64,000 bases of DNA, from positions 62,001 to 126,000 of the forward strand of contig NZ_VBSB01000009.1 of assembly GCF_013337765.1 (NCBI RefSeq). Direction: 5' to 3'. Position numbers and translations under genes: made by a program. The notes under the pieces were generated by a model, which had not been told where the DNA came from, ran no database searches, and saw nothing but the letters and a program-made list of their open reading frames with translations. Positions 41,953 to 49,975 of this stretch are shown one piece after another. Positions within the stretch are counted from its first letter, which is position 1. Each line of letters starts with the position of its first letter. This DNA is from Mycolicibacterium sphagni. GTDB taxonomy: Bacteria > Actinomycetota > Actinomycetes > Mycobacteriales > Mycobacteriaceae.

Positions 41953-43023
41953 TTGGGCGCCTTGCACGTTCGCGGCCGCGGCCTGCCCGACGGCGAGCTC
42001 GTCGAGTGGTGGATCGTCGACGGCGTCCTGCACGCCGAACCGGTCGCCGACGCCGAGACGGTCTTCGACGGCGGCTGGATCGTGCCCGGTCTGGTCGACG
42101 CGCACTGTCACGTCGGGTTGGGGGATCGCGGTGAGATCCCGCTGGACGACGCGATCGCCCAGGCCGAGGTGGAGCGTGGCGTCGGCGCCCTGCTGCTGCG
42201 CGACTGTGGCTCGCCGACCGACACCCGCCCCCTCGACGATCGCCACGATCTTCCCCAAATCATCAGGGCGGGTAAGCATTTGGCCCGCCCCAAGCGCTAC
42301 TCGCACGGCTTCGCGATCGAGCTCGAGGATGAGTGGCAACTGCCCGAAGCCCTGGCCGAACAGGCGCGACTCGGCGACGGCTGGGTCAAGCTCGTCGGCG
42401 ACTGGATCGACCGATCGGTGGGCGACCTGGCTCCGTTGTGGTCCGATGACGTCCTACGGGCCGCGATCGCGGCTGTGCACGACGAGGGTGCCCGCGTCAC
42501 CGCCCACGTGTTCAGTGAGGACGCGCTGCCCGGCCTCATCGGCGCCGGCATCGACTGCATCGAGCACGGCACCGGCCTGACCGACGACACCATCGCGATG
42601 ATGGTCGAGCACGGCACCGCCCTGGTGCCCACCCTGATCAACATCGAGAACTTTCCCGGGTTCGCCGAGGCCGCAGGCAAATACCCGACGTACGCCGCCC
42701 ACATGCGCGCCCTCTATGCCAGCTGCTATCCGCGGATGGCTGCCGCCCGGGAGGCCGGGGTGCCGATCTTCGCCGGCAGCGATGCCGGCAGCACGATCGC
42801 CCACGGGCGTATCGCCGATGAGGTCGATGCCCTCAAGCGCATCGGGATGAGCCCGACCGAGGCGCTTGGCGCGGCGTGCTGGAATGCGCGACGGTGGCTG
42901 GGCCGGCCGGTAATCGACGACGGGGCGCCGGCGGATCTGGTGTGTTTCACCGAGGATCCGCGCGGCGGCGCGGACGTCTTGTCCAACCCCGACCGCGTGA
43001 TTCTTCGCGGCCGGGTCTACTAG
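41953..43023 (+). CDS. Amidohydrolase family protein (Rv2915c-like)
   Basis: The 356-residue protein is a metal-dependent hydrolase of the amidohydrolase superfamily. It has the metal-binding VPGLVDAHCHVGLGD near residue 40, WVKLVGDW with the probable carboxylated or bridging Lys, RVTAHVFSEDALPGLI, DCIEHGTGLTD and the final Asp in PIFAGSDAGSTIAHG. The pattern is closest to the imidazolonepropionase/prolidase-like group. The substrate cannot be told from sequence. The start is a TTG at 41953, 4 nt after ffh, suggesting one transcript. The gene ends before a hairpin. Confidence 0.82.
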   Translation: MGALHVRGRGLPDGELVEWWIVDGVLHAEPVADAETVFDGGWIVPGLVDAHCHVGLGDRGEIPLDDAIAQAEVERGVGALLLRDCGSPTDTRPLDDRHDLPQIIRAGKHLARPKRYSHGFAIELEDEWQLPEALAEQARLGDGWVKLVGDWIDRSVGDLAPLWSDDVLRAAIAAVHDEGARVTAHVFSEDALPGLIGAGIDCIEHGTGLTDDTIAMMVEHGTALVPTLINIENFPGFAEAAGKYPTYAAHMRALYASCYPRMAAAREAGVPIFAGSDAGSTIAHGRIADEVDALKRIGMSPTEALGAACWNARRWLGRPVIDDGAPADLVCFTEDPRGGADVLSNPDRVILRGRVY

Positions 43024-43031
43024 CGTTGACG

Positions 43032-43077
43032 CAGAACTCAGAGCGAAGATTTCGCCAAAACATCGCTCTCACTTCTG
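43032..43077. terminator. Inverted repeat between convergent amidohydrolase and dacB genes
   Basis: Arms 43032-43046 and 43063-43077 pair at 13 of 15 positions (CAGAACTCAGAGCGA against the complement of TCGCTCTCACTTCTG) with a 16 nt loop. The position between two convergent stop codons suggests a bidirectional terminator. A repeat-derived hairpin is an alternative. Confidence 0.5.
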
Positions 43078-43086
43078 ATTCAACGG

Positions 43087-43929
43087 TCACTTATTGTAGT
43101 GGCTGAAACCCCAGTCGAGAAGTTTCGCGGCCTGGTCCCAAAGGTCGTCGCTGCCGTACATCTGCACCACGATCAGCCGTCGTCCGTTGCGCTGCGCCAT
43201 ACCGACGTAGGTCTCCTGGGCCAGGTCGGTGTAGCCGCTCTTGCCGCCGATGAAGCCGGGATAGCTGCGCAGCAGGCGGTCCTGATTCCTGATCTCCTTG
43301 TATCCCGAGCGGTCGGGGAACTGGGCCGAGGGTTGGTGGACGATCTGGGCAAACAAGGGGTAGCGCAACGCTTCTCGGTAGATCACCGCCAGGTCATGTG
43401 GTGTCGTCACCGATTCCCAGCCCGGTCCGTCCAACCCTGACGGCGATCCGGCCTTGGTGCTGCGCGCGGTGAGTTGGTAGGCCTTGGCGTTCATCTTCTG
43501 CACTGCGACCTGCGAACCGCCGAGCATGTCGGCTAGCAGGTTCGCGGCGTCGTTGCCCGACACCATCAGCAGGCCGTCGAGCAGTTGTCGTGCGGTGTAG
43601 ACCTGGCCCGGAACCAAACCGACGCAAGAACATTCGACTTGAGTGTGCGCGGCGGTCGCGCGGACAGCGGCGTTGGGCGCCAACTGGTCGAGAACGACCA
43701 TCGCGAGCAGCGCCTTGATGGTGCTGGCCGGGGCGTGTGCGCTGTAGGGCTCGCGGCCACCGAGGATCTGACCGGTATCGAGATCGGCGACCAGCCACGC
43801 CTGCGCCGGGCCGTCGGGTGGGGCGGCGACCGCACCGGCCGGTTGGGGAGCGGGCGCTGCCGCGGCCGGTGCGACGAGAACCAGGGACATGGCGATGCTC
43901 AGCAGCGCGATGAACGGGCGGGCCGGCAT
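43087..43929 (-). CDS. D-alanyl-D-alanine carboxypeptidase, DacB2 paralogue
   Basis: This penicillin-binding protein of the S11 type trims the terminal D-Ala from peptidoglycan stem peptides. The 280-residue protein has a signal peptide (about 1-25). The active-site motifs are complete: STIK (Ser69, Lys72), SGN in LLMVSGNDAAN and KSG in FIGGKSGYTD. A VECSC cysteine pair is shared with its neighbour at 44771. No C-terminal membrane anchor is seen. A TAGCCT hexamer at 43938-43943 (minus strand) lies 8 nt before the ATG, fitting a leaderless mRNA. It differs from the second copy mainly in having KSG instead of KTG. Confidence 0.9.
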   Translation of the reverse strand: MPARPFIALLSIAMSLVLVAPAAAAPAPQPAGAVAAPPDGPAQAWLVADLDTGQILGGREPYSAHAPASTIKALLAMVVLDQLAPNAAVRATAAHTQVECSCVGLVPGQVYTARQLLDGLLMVSGNDAANLLADMLGGSQVAVQKMNAKAYQLTARSTKAGSPSGLDGPGWESVTTPHDLAVIYREALRYPLFAQIVHQPSAQFPDRSGYKEIRNQDRLLRSYPGFIGGKSGYTDLAQETYVGMAQRNGRRLIVVQMYGSDDLWDQAAKLLDWGFSHYNK

Positions 43930-44058
43930 GGGAGCCGAGGCTATGTGGCCAGCACCTCGGCAACGACGCGATCGAATATCGAAAGCGTTGCGATCACCGA
44001 CTACTGGTTTAGGTCGCAGCGGCGCTGTCGTGGAGATGCGGCTGAAAGCGAGTTTTTG

Positions 44059-44079
44059 TTAGGTAAGTCACAGTAAAGT
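44059..44079 (+). promoter_or_regulatory. Promoter region of the MPT63-like gene with an IdeR-like half box
   Basis: TAAAGT (44074-44079) is a possible -10 box about 50 nt upstream of the GTG start. Overlapping it, the 19-mer from 44059 matches the IdeR consensus at about 13 positions, almost all in the left half (TTAGGTAAG). The right half is poor, so iron control is only a suggestion. Confidence 0.3.
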
Positions 44080-44128
44080 TGTCCGAACAAGCGTCGGGGA
44101 TGTTGGCACTGATCAGTGGGGAGAGACT

Positions 44129-44761
44129 GTGAAGATCGCGAAAATGGCCGGAGTGGCCGCGACCGTTGTCACCTTGGGCCTTGCCGGCGTCAATGCCGCG
44201 CCGGCCTGGGCAGCGGACAGCATCAAGGTGTTCGGCCAGCAGGAAACGTTGAACGGGCCCAATGGCCTGCCCTACATCGGCTATGCCGTGGGCAAGCTCG
44301 CGCCCAGTTCGGACCCGGTGCCACACAATGGCACGTTGTACGCGGCCAAGCTGGTGGTCGACGGGTTCGGTGCCAATTACCCGGTATTCGTCGAGCGCTT
44401 CGGTGCGCGGGCGGAGTCCGGCGACTTCTACCCCTCCATCTGGGGTGCGTCGAACCCAGGAAAGCTCTACTTCGACGTCGTCGGCCCCGTCCCCAACAGC
44501 GTCGTCTTCAACGACGGCACCCGCGACCTCCTGGCCTGGGTACCGGGTGATCCCGGCACCGCGGCACCGGTCGTCGTGTCACCGGATTCCGACGAGAACT
44601 TCCAGGTCGCTCCGGACCAGGCCGCCGCCAGCGGCCCGGCGCCGTCGGAAGGCAACTCGTCCATCGTGGCCACCCCGAACGACCTGGCCACCTCGCCGTA
44701 TCAGATCACCGAAGGTGATGCCGCTCAGCCGGGATTCAACTCAGGCGGCGGACACCGCTAA
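44129..44761 (+). CDS. Secreted MPT63-like (DUF1942) immunoglobulin-fold protein
   Basis: The 210-residue protein has a Sec signal peptide cleaved after about residue 28 (PAWAADSIKV). A domain resembling the secreted antigen MPT63 follows, including KVFGQQETLNG, GYAVGKLAPSSDPVPHNGTLY, VFVERFGARAESGDFYPS and GKLYFDVVGPVP. MPT63 is a beta-sandwich of unknown function. The C-terminal 60 residues are an Ala/Pro/Ser-rich tail not found in MPT63. The GTG at 44129 follows GGGGAGAGA. It lies between two D,D-carboxypeptidase genes and converges with the second. Confidence 0.82.
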   Translation: MKIAKMAGVAATVVTLGLAGVNAAPAWAADSIKVFGQQETLNGPNGLPYIGYAVGKLAPSSDPVPHNGTLYAAKLVVDGFGANYPVFVERFGARAESGDFYPSIWGASNPGKLYFDVVGPVPNSVVFNDGTRDLLAWVPGDPGTAAPVVVSPDSDENFQVAPDQAAASGPAPSEGNSSIVATPNDLATSPYQITEGDAAQPGFNSGGGHR

Positions 44762-44770
44762 CCACGCGAA

Positions 44771-45643
44771 CTACAGCGCGGCGACGCTGTCCGAACGGTT
44801 CTGGGCGAAGCCCCAGTCCAGCAGCGTCGCCGCCTGATCCCAGTAGGTGGGGCCACCTTCGTGGATCAGCCCATACATCATCGCGATCACCAGCCGGCGG
44901 CCGTCGCGGTCGGCGGCGCCGACGAACGTCTTGCGGGCGGCATCGGTGAACCCGGTCTTGCCGCCGATGGTCCCGGGATAGCGCGCCAGCAGCTCATCCT
45001 GGTTGACCAGTGGCTTGTCACCGGTGTCGGTCGGGAACGTGGCCATCGGCTGCCCGGTGATCTGTGCGAACACCGGGTTGGCCATCGCGGCGCGGAAGAT
45101 GGCCGCCAGGTCGTGTGGGGTGGTCCACCCCGGCCCGCCCGGTCCGTCCAGTCCCGAGGGCGTGGTCGCGTGGGTGTTGGTCGCGCCGATGGCGACGGCC
45201 TTGGCGTTCATCTTGTCCACCGCGGCGTCGATGCCGCCGAGCATGTCGGCCAGGGTGTTGGCGGCGTCGTTGCCCGACACCAGCAGCAGCCCATCGAGCA
45301 GCTGGCGCGCGGTGTAGATGCGGCCGGGCCGCACACCCGCACAGTTGCATTCGACGAGGGCGTCGGTATTGCTGGCGACCACGGTGGCGTTCAGGTCGGG
45401 CAGTTCGTCAAGCACGGTCAGCGCGAGCAGCGTCTTGATGGTGCTGGCCGGCGGGTGGGCGACATACATGTCGCGGCCCGCCAGTACCTGGCCGGTGTCC
45501 ATGTCGGCGACGATCCAGGCCGGTGCGGGCCCGTCGGGAATCGGTACCGAGCCCGGGGGCTGGTCGGTGTCGGCGTTGGCGACGGCTGTGGTCGAGGTCA
45601 GCAGGCTCAGCGCCGTGATCGCGCTCGCGAGAAGTCTGCGCAT
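44771..45643 (-). CDS. dacB2: D-alanyl-D-alanine carboxypeptidase DacB2
   Basis: The 290-residue S11 family enzyme is the closer match to M. tuberculosis DacB2 (Rv2911). It has a signal peptide, VADMDTGQVLAGRDMYVAHP, active-site STIK (Ser67, Lys70), LLVSGNDAANTLA, THATTPSGLDGPGG and IGGKTGFTDAARKTFVG. The C-terminus ends YWDQAATLLDWGFAQN as in the homologue. A TAGGCT hexamer at 45652-45657 on the minus strand ends 8 nt before the ATG, so the mRNA is probably leaderless. It converges with the MPT63-like gene with 9 bp between. Confidence 0.94.
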   Translation of the reverse strand: MRRLLASAITALSLLTSTTAVANADTDQPPGSVPIPDGPAPAWIVADMDTGQVLAGRDMYVAHPPASTIKTLLALTVLDELPDLNATVVASNTDALVECNCAGVRPGRIYTARQLLDGLLLVSGNDAANTLADMLGGIDAAVDKMNAKAVAIGATNTHATTPSGLDGPGGPGWTTPHDLAAIFRAAMANPVFAQITGQPMATFPTDTGDKPLVNQDELLARYPGTIGGKTGFTDAARKTFVGAADRDGRRLVIAMMYGLIHEGGPTYWDQAATLLDWGFAQNRSDSVAAL

Positions 45644-45683
45644 GGGTTCCGAGCCTAACCTGGGCCGCTGGAAGTGGCCGGCC

Positions 45684-47309
45684 TCAGTAGACGTCGCGCA
45701 GGTACCGATGGGTCTTGATCAGCTCGTTCACGTACGAGTGGGCGGCGGCGGGGTCCAGACCCCCGGCCTCGGCGACGATCTCGTGCAGGGCCCGGTCGAC
45801 GTCCTTGGCCATCCGATCGGCATCGCCACACACATAGAGGTGCGCGCCGTCCTGCAGCCAGGCGAAGAGTTCGGCGGCGTTGTCCTTCATGCGGTGCTGG
45901 ACGTAGGTCTTGGGCTCGTCAGCCTCGCGGGAGAACGCCAGGTCCAGCCGGGTCAGCGTGCCTGCGTCGACGAATCCCGACAGCTCCTCGCCGTAGAGGA
46001 AATCGGTGGCACGACGACGGTCGCCGAAGAACAGCCAGGCCCTGCCCGGTGCTGCGGTGGCCTGACGCTCATGCAGGAAGGCGCGGAACGGTGCGATGCC
46101 GGTGCCTGGCCCGATCATGATGATCGGCATGTCGGGGGCGGGCAGCCGGAAGTTGTGGTTGGGGCGCAGGTGGATTCGCACCGACTGACCACGGTCGGCC
46201 AGGAAGGTCGAGGCGACACCGCCGCGGGCGCGCTCACGGCAGTGATAGCGCACGGTTGCCACCGTCAGGTGCAGCTGATCGGGGTGGACCAGTGGACTGG
46301 AGGCGATCGAATAGTCGCGAAACTGTAAGGGCCGCAATACTTCCAGTACCTCGTCGACTGTCAGATCGGCGAGCTCGAGCAGGTCGAGTACGTCGCGGCC
46401 GTACAGCCACGACGACACCACGGCCGGGTCCGAGGAACTCAGCGCGGCTGCAGCCTCGGCGTTGTCGGTACGGGTAGCGATCAACGCCTGCAAGGCCCGT
46501 GACGGAGCGCAGATCTCGAGGTGGCTGGTGAGCAACTCGCCTAGCGGTCGTTCGGCACCGGCGGCGACGTAGGTGTCGTCGACGCCCAGCTCGGCCAGCA
46601 AGGCCTCTACCAATTCGGGGGAGTTGACCGGGTGCACGGCCACCGAATCGCCGGCGTCGTAGGTGATCCCGGAATCTCCGAGATCCAGTTCGATGTGGCG
46701 GACTTCCTTGTCGGATTCGGTCGCCGTCAGCAGGCGATTCACCACCGCCGTCGCTGCGTACGGGTTCGCGTCGGTCCATCCGGTGGTGTTGCGGGTCGGT
46801 GTCGGTCGTGGGGCGACCGGTGCGGCGGCTGCGTGTCCTGGGTTGGCGGTACTGGCTTCCTCTATCATCTTGGCGATATCGGCGATCCACTCCCGGGCGT
46901 CGCCCTCGCGGTAGCAGTCGTATTCGACACGGTCGGCCAGTGGGCGCGCGCCCAGCTCGGCCAGCCGGGCGTCGAAGATCCGGCCGGCGTTGCAGAACAG
47001 CTCATAGGAGCTGTCGCCGAGCGCCAGCACGGCGTAGCGGAGATCGTCGAAGCGGGTCTCGGATGCCGATAGCTCCTCCCAGAAGACCGCGCCGTTGTCG
47101 GGCACCTCGCCCTCGCCGAATGTCGAGGCCACCACGATGAAGTGGCTCGCGGCGGCGACATCATCGAGGGAGAGGTCGTTGAGCTCGGTTTCCGTCACGT
47201 CGACACCGGCCGCTTTACAGGCGTCGGCGAGCTGCATGGCGATGTACTCGGCGGTGCCCATGTCACTGGCGTAGCCAATGGTCAGTGAGAATTCCGGGCC
47301 CTGGAACAC
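45684..47309 (-). CDS. Diflavin reductase (sulfite reductase flavoprotein/CYPOR-like)
   Basis: The 541-residue protein has an N-terminal flavodoxin-like FMN domain (residues 8-150: IGYASDMGTAEYIAM, ASTFGEGEVPDNG, LALGDSSYELFCNAG). A linker precedes a C-terminal ferredoxin-NADP reductase module with a connecting domain. It shows RDYSIASSP (FAD binding), GVASTFL, MIGPGTGIAPFRAFL, WLFFGDRRRATDFLY and HLYVCGDADRMAKDV (NADPH binding). It ends in the aromatic YLRDVY typical of the family. It could feed electrons to a sulfite reductase or another acceptor; no hemoprotein partner is encoded here. GGAGGACGA precedes the GTG start. Confidence 0.9.
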   Translation of the reverse strand: MFQGPEFSLTIGYASDMGTAEYIAMQLADACKAAGVDVTETELNDLSLDDVAAASHFIVVASTFGEGEVPDNGAVFWEELSASETRFDDLRYAVLALGDSSYELFCNAGRIFDARLAELGARPLADRVEYDCYREGDAREWIADIAKMIEEASTANPGHAAAAPVAPRPTPTRNTTGWTDANPYAATAVVNRLLTATESDKEVRHIELDLGDSGITYDAGDSVAVHPVNSPELVEALLAELGVDDTYVAAGAERPLGELLTSHLEICAPSRALQALIATRTDNAEAAAALSSSDPAVVSSWLYGRDVLDLLELADLTVDEVLEVLRPLQFRDYSIASSPLVHPDQLHLTVATVRYHCRERARGGVASTFLADRGQSVRIHLRPNHNFRLPAPDMPIIMIGPGTGIAPFRAFLHERQATAAPGRAWLFFGDRRRATDFLYGEELSGFVDAGTLTRLDLAFSREADEPKTYVQHRMKDNAAELFAWLQDGAHLYVCGDADRMAKDVDRALHEIVAEAGGLDPAAAHSYVNELIKTHRYLRDVY

Positions 47310-47332
47310 TCGTCCTCCACTGGCTAGCCGAT

Positions 47333-47351
47333 CTTGGTTAGGGTTACCTTA
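47333..47351 (-). promoter_or_regulatory. Candidate IdeR iron box upstream of the diflavin reductase
   Basis: Read on the minus strand, TAAGGTAACCCTAACCAAG matches the IdeR consensus TTAGGTTAGGCTAACCTAA at 13 of 19 positions, with both halves represented. It lies 24-42 nt upstream of the reductase start, over its likely promoter. A TAGAGT hexamer on the plus strand overlaps its edge. Confidence 0.35.
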
Positions 47352-47417
47352 GTAGAGTTGTCCCGCTGGTGTGGACCTCCCCACCGGCATCCAGCGCGAA
47401 CGTGTTGAATCACACGA

Positions 47418-47834
47418 ATGCTGAGTCTTGAAGAGATTTCGGATCGGTTGGAGATCCAGCAGCTGCTGGTGGACTACTCCACGGCGATCGACAGCCGCCG
47501 GTTCGACGACCTGGATCAGGTTTTCACTCCCGACGCCCACATCGACTACACCGAGCTGGGCGGCATCGCGGGCACCTTTCCCGACGTCAAGGCCTGGCTG
47601 GCTGAGGTATTGCCGAACTTTCCGGCGTACTTCCACATGCTCGGCAACTTCGACATCAAGATCGACGGCGACACCGCGACCTCGCGAACGATCCTGTTCA
47701 ACCCGATGGCGCTCGGTGACAACGGTCAGGTGATGTTCTGCGGACTCTGGTACGACGACGCGTTCATCCGGACCGACGACGGCTGGCGGATGACGCGGCG
47801 CGTCGAATCGAAGTGCATCCAGAAGGTGGTCTGA
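47418..47834 (+). CDS. SnoaL-like/NTF2-fold protein (Rv2910c-like)
   Basis: The 138-residue protein is a cone-shaped NTF2-like fold of the SnoaL-like type. It has LEIQQLLVDYSTAIDSRRFDDLDQVFTPDAHIDY, the FHMLGNFDIKIDGDTATSR block and FCGLWYDDAFIRTDDGWRM. Such proteins are ketosteroid-isomerase-like enzymes, dehydratases or binding proteins, and the substrate is unknown. It resembles Rv2910c closely. Divergent from the diflavin reductase with 108 bp between starts. Ends before a set of hairpins. Confidence 0.86.
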   Translation: MLSLEEISDRLEIQQLLVDYSTAIDSRRFDDLDQVFTPDAHIDYTELGGIAGTFPDVKAWLAEVLPNFPAYFHMLGNFDIKIDGDTATSRTILFNPMALGDNGQVMFCGLWYDDAFIRTDDGWRMTRRVESKCIQKVV

Positions 47835-47842
47835 ACAGAACG

Positions 47843-47950
47843 ACGGCCGAGGGGCCGTGGGGTGATGCCGCCGCCGGGTTTTGTCCCGCGGGAAAGCCTG
47901 CGTCCAGCATCACCCCCCGGCGCCCCGGTCCGGGCAGCTTGCCCGGACCG
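47843..47950. terminator. Three-hairpin convergent terminator region
   Basis: A short CGGCC-GAGG-GGCCG hairpin begins the region. A long-range pair GGGGTGATGC (47859-47868) with GCATCACCCC (47907-47916) encloses a GC-rich loop. Last is a perfect 11 bp stem, CGGTCCGGGCA (47926-47936) with TGCCCGGACCG (47940-47950), around a 3 nt loop. It lies between convergent genes and probably terminates both. Confidence 0.65.
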
Positions 47951-47978
47951 TTCACACCGCGCTCGGGTGCCGTCAGGC

Positions 47979-48575
47979 TCAGTTGGCCGGCGGCATCAGC
48001 ACGGTGTCGATCATGTACACGGTGGCATTGGCGGTGTGTACGCCGCCGCAGACCACCGATGCGCCATCCACCTTGAGGTCGTTGCCTGAGCCGGTCACGG
48101 TCACCGGCGCGCCCTGCACCGTTGGGTGTGTGCCGTCGACATCGGCCGGAGAGAGCTGACCGGGCACGACGTGGTAGGTCAGAATCTTGGTCAAGGTGGC
48201 GGAGTCGGATTTGAGCGCCTCGATAGTCGAGTGCGGCAGCTTGGCGAAAGCGGCATCGGTCGGGGCGAACACGGTGAATTGCCCACCGTTCAACGTGTCG
48301 ACGAGATTCACGTTCGGATTGAGCTTGCCCGAAACCGCAGCGGTCAGGGTGGTCAGCATCGGGTTGTTCGACGCGGCGACGGCAACTGGCGCCTGTGCCA
48401 TACCGGTGACTGAGCCCGGACCAGTGGGAACCTGCATGGCGTAGTTGGCGCACCCTGGTCCAAACAGGTCGCTGGTCATGTCGGCGCCGGCAACGCCGGT
48501 CGACGTCGTCATGATGGCGGCCACGGTCAGGGTTGTCGCCCCTACCGCCACTGCGATTTCGCGCTGAATGTTCAT
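47979..48575 (-). CDS. Secreted fasciclin-domain protein (MPT70/MPT83 family)
   Basis: The 198-residue product has a signal peptide (about 1-31, ending [10 protein letters not shown]). A single FAS1 domain follows with [45 protein letters not shown] and the terminal [15 protein letters not shown]. It resembles the M. tuberculosis antigens MPT70 and MPT83, which are secreted or lipid-anchored and under SigK control. No lipobox cysteine is present, so MPT70-like secretion is expected. CGGAGGACAGACAC precedes the ATG. The rskA/sigK regulators are not in this window. Confidence 0.9.
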   Translation of the reverse strand: MNIQREIAVAVGATTLTVAAIMTTSTGVAGADMTSDLFGPGCANYAMQVPTGPGSVTGMAQAPVAVAASNNPMLTTLTAAVSGKLNPNVNLVDTLNGGQFTVFAPTDAAFAKLPHSTIEALKSDSATLTKILTYHVVPGQLSPADVDGTHPTVQGAPVTVTGSGNDLKVDGASVVCGGVHTANATVYMIDTVLMPPAN

Positions 48576-49206
48576 TGCGTGTCTGTCCTCCGAGTCGTCG
48601 ACGGCCGGGTGCCGCCTTGGTGATGTACGAACGGGATTCGGCGCCGAACGCGTCGCGGATTGGTCGAAAGTGCGACTCGTTCAATATCTGCAACCCGTTG
48701 ACCGATCCGCGCGCCAGGCGGCGCCGAACTCCTTGGGTAACGCGGCGTCGGCACACGCCGTGCTGAGTCGGTGAAAGGGGCCACAATGGACGGTCTGCGG
48801 GTCACGGCGCGGATGGTTACTCGCGCGGCGATGACGACGGCCGCGGTATGCCGAGCGGTCGGGATGTGCGGTCGCAACCTCGTCGCCGATCACGACTTGG
48901 CGCCCGCCGGGCGGGATCCAGCCCCTCGTCGCCACCAGCACGGTGGTGGCGCCCCAACACTCGGGATCCATGGCCGGGGCGGCACCGGATATTGGTCACG
49001 GCGGCGCTGCTGCTGATCGGTCTTCTCGGCGCCGTGGACTGTGCGATTAACACCTGACCAGCGCACTCTGGCACAATGGGCGGCTGTCCGACCCGCGGCT
49101 TCCTTTACGGATGTGCCGGGGCCCGGTCACGCACGCGAGGCAAAACCGGATCCGGCAGTCGCCGGCATCGCTGAATTGCAGCGTGATTACCCGCAGGAGT
49201 TAGTTC
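48576..49206. other. Gene-poor interval upstream of rpsP
   Basis: Only overlapping, composition-poor frames are seen. The single protein-like hint is the end of a plus-strand frame at about 48985-49057, which reads HRILVTAALLLIGLLGAVDCAI, a possible lone membrane helix. Its upstream part (48848 onward) is Arg/Pro/Ser-rich and unconvincing. The right end (from about 49066) is the rpsP promoter and leader. The left end should hold the fasciclin gene promoter. Confidence 0.5.
49069..49077 (+). promoter_or_regulatory. rpsP promoter, extended -10 TGGCACAAT
   Basis: The 11-mer TCTGGCACAAT here is identical to that upstream of rplS (54553-54563). CACAAT would be the -10 and TG the extension. No good -35 is seen. 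The leader to the rpsP ATG is about 125 nt. Confidence 0.5.
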
Positions 49207-49695
49207 ATGGCTGTCAAGATCAAACTTGCCCGGTTCGGCAAGATCCGCAACCCCCAGTACCGTATCGCTGTCGCCGACGCGCGCAACCGCCGCGATGGTC
49301 GCGCGATCGAGGTCATCGGCCGCTACCACCCCAAGGAAGAGCCGAGCCTGATCGAGATCGATTCCGAGCGCGTGCAGTACTGGCTGTCGGTCGGGGCTCA
49401 GCCCACCGATCCCGTCCTCACGCTGCTGAAGATCACCGGTGACTGGCAGAAGTTCAAGGGTCTGCCGGGCGCCGAGGGCACGCTGAAGGTCAAGGAGCCC
49501 AAGCCCAGCAAGCTCGACCTGTTCAACGCCGCGCTGGCCGAGGCTGATGGCGCGCCGTCCGGCGAGGCTGCTCAGCTCAAGAAGAAGAAGGCGCCCGCCA
49601 AGAAGGCCGAGGCCGCTGAGGCTGAGCCGGCTGCTGAAGCCGCCGAGGCTGCGGCTGAGCCGGCTGCTGAAGCCACTGAGGCCGCCGCAGAATGA
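49207..49695 (+). CDS. rpsP: 30S ribosomal protein S16
   Basis: The 162-residue protein begins [41 protein letters not shown], the conserved S16 core (about 1-90). The rest is a mycobacterial extension rich in Lys, Ala and Glu. The extension ends in two tandem 11-residue units encoded by a 33 bp repeat. AGGAGTTAGTTC is the ribosome binding site. The stop overlaps the KH-domain gene (ATGA), heading the rpsP-khpA-rimM-trmD ribosome operon. Confidence 0.96.
   Translation: MAVKIKLARFGKIRNPQYRIAVADARNRRDGRAIEVIGRYHPKEEPSLIEIDSERVQYWLSVGAQPTDPVLTLLKITGDWQKFKGLPGAEGTLKVKEPKPSKLDLFNAALAEADGAPSGEAAQLKKKKAPAKKAEAAEAEPAAEAAEAAAEPAAEATEAAAE
49621..49686 (+). repeat. 33 bp tandem duplication in the rpsP 3' end
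   Basis: Units 49621-49653 and 49654-49686 both begin GCTGAGCCGGCTGCTGAAGC and differ at a few positions. They encode [11 protein letters not shown] and [11 protein letters not shown] in the acidic S16 tail. Confidence 0.85.
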
Positions 49696-49934
49696 GCTCG
49701 GTCGTCGTCGACGCCGTAGAGCATCTGGTCCGCGGGATCGTCGACAATCCCGACGACGTTCGGGTCGACATGGTCACCAACCGGCGGGGACGCACGGTTG
49801 AGGTCCATGTCCATCCCGAGGACCTCGGCAAGGTGATTGGCCGGGGCGGTCGCACCGCGACCGCGTTGCGCACCCTGGTCGCCGGAATCGGCGGCCGCGG
49901 TATCCGCGTCGACGTGGTGGACACCGACCAGTAA
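49692..49934 (+). CDS. khpA: KH-domain RNA-binding protein KhpA (Rv2908c-like)
   Basis: The 80-residue protein is a single KH domain. It has [18 protein letters not shown] and [28 protein letters not shown], with the GRGG loop that contacts RNA. KhpA is usually found in rpsP operons and pairs with KhpB (Jag) elsewhere in the genome. The start overlaps the rpsP stop in ATGA. Copy D of repeat type 1 follows the stop codon. Confidence 0.92.
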   Translation: MSSVVVDAVEHLVRGIVDNPDDVRVDMVTNRRGRTVEVHVHPEDLGKVIGRGGRTATALRTLVAGIGGRGIRVDVVDTDQ

Positions 49935-49935
49935 T

Positions 49936-49966
49936 CCGGCGGGCAGGAGCGAAGCGACCCGGGATT
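49936..49966 (+). repeat. Interspersed repeat type 1 between khpA and rimM
   Basis: A clean copy, CCGGCGGGCAGGAGCGAAGC then GACCCGGGATT, lies in the 41 bp gap inside the rpsP operon. It ends 10 nt before the rimM ATG. Confidence 0.85.
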
Positions 49967-49975
49967 GGACTGAGG

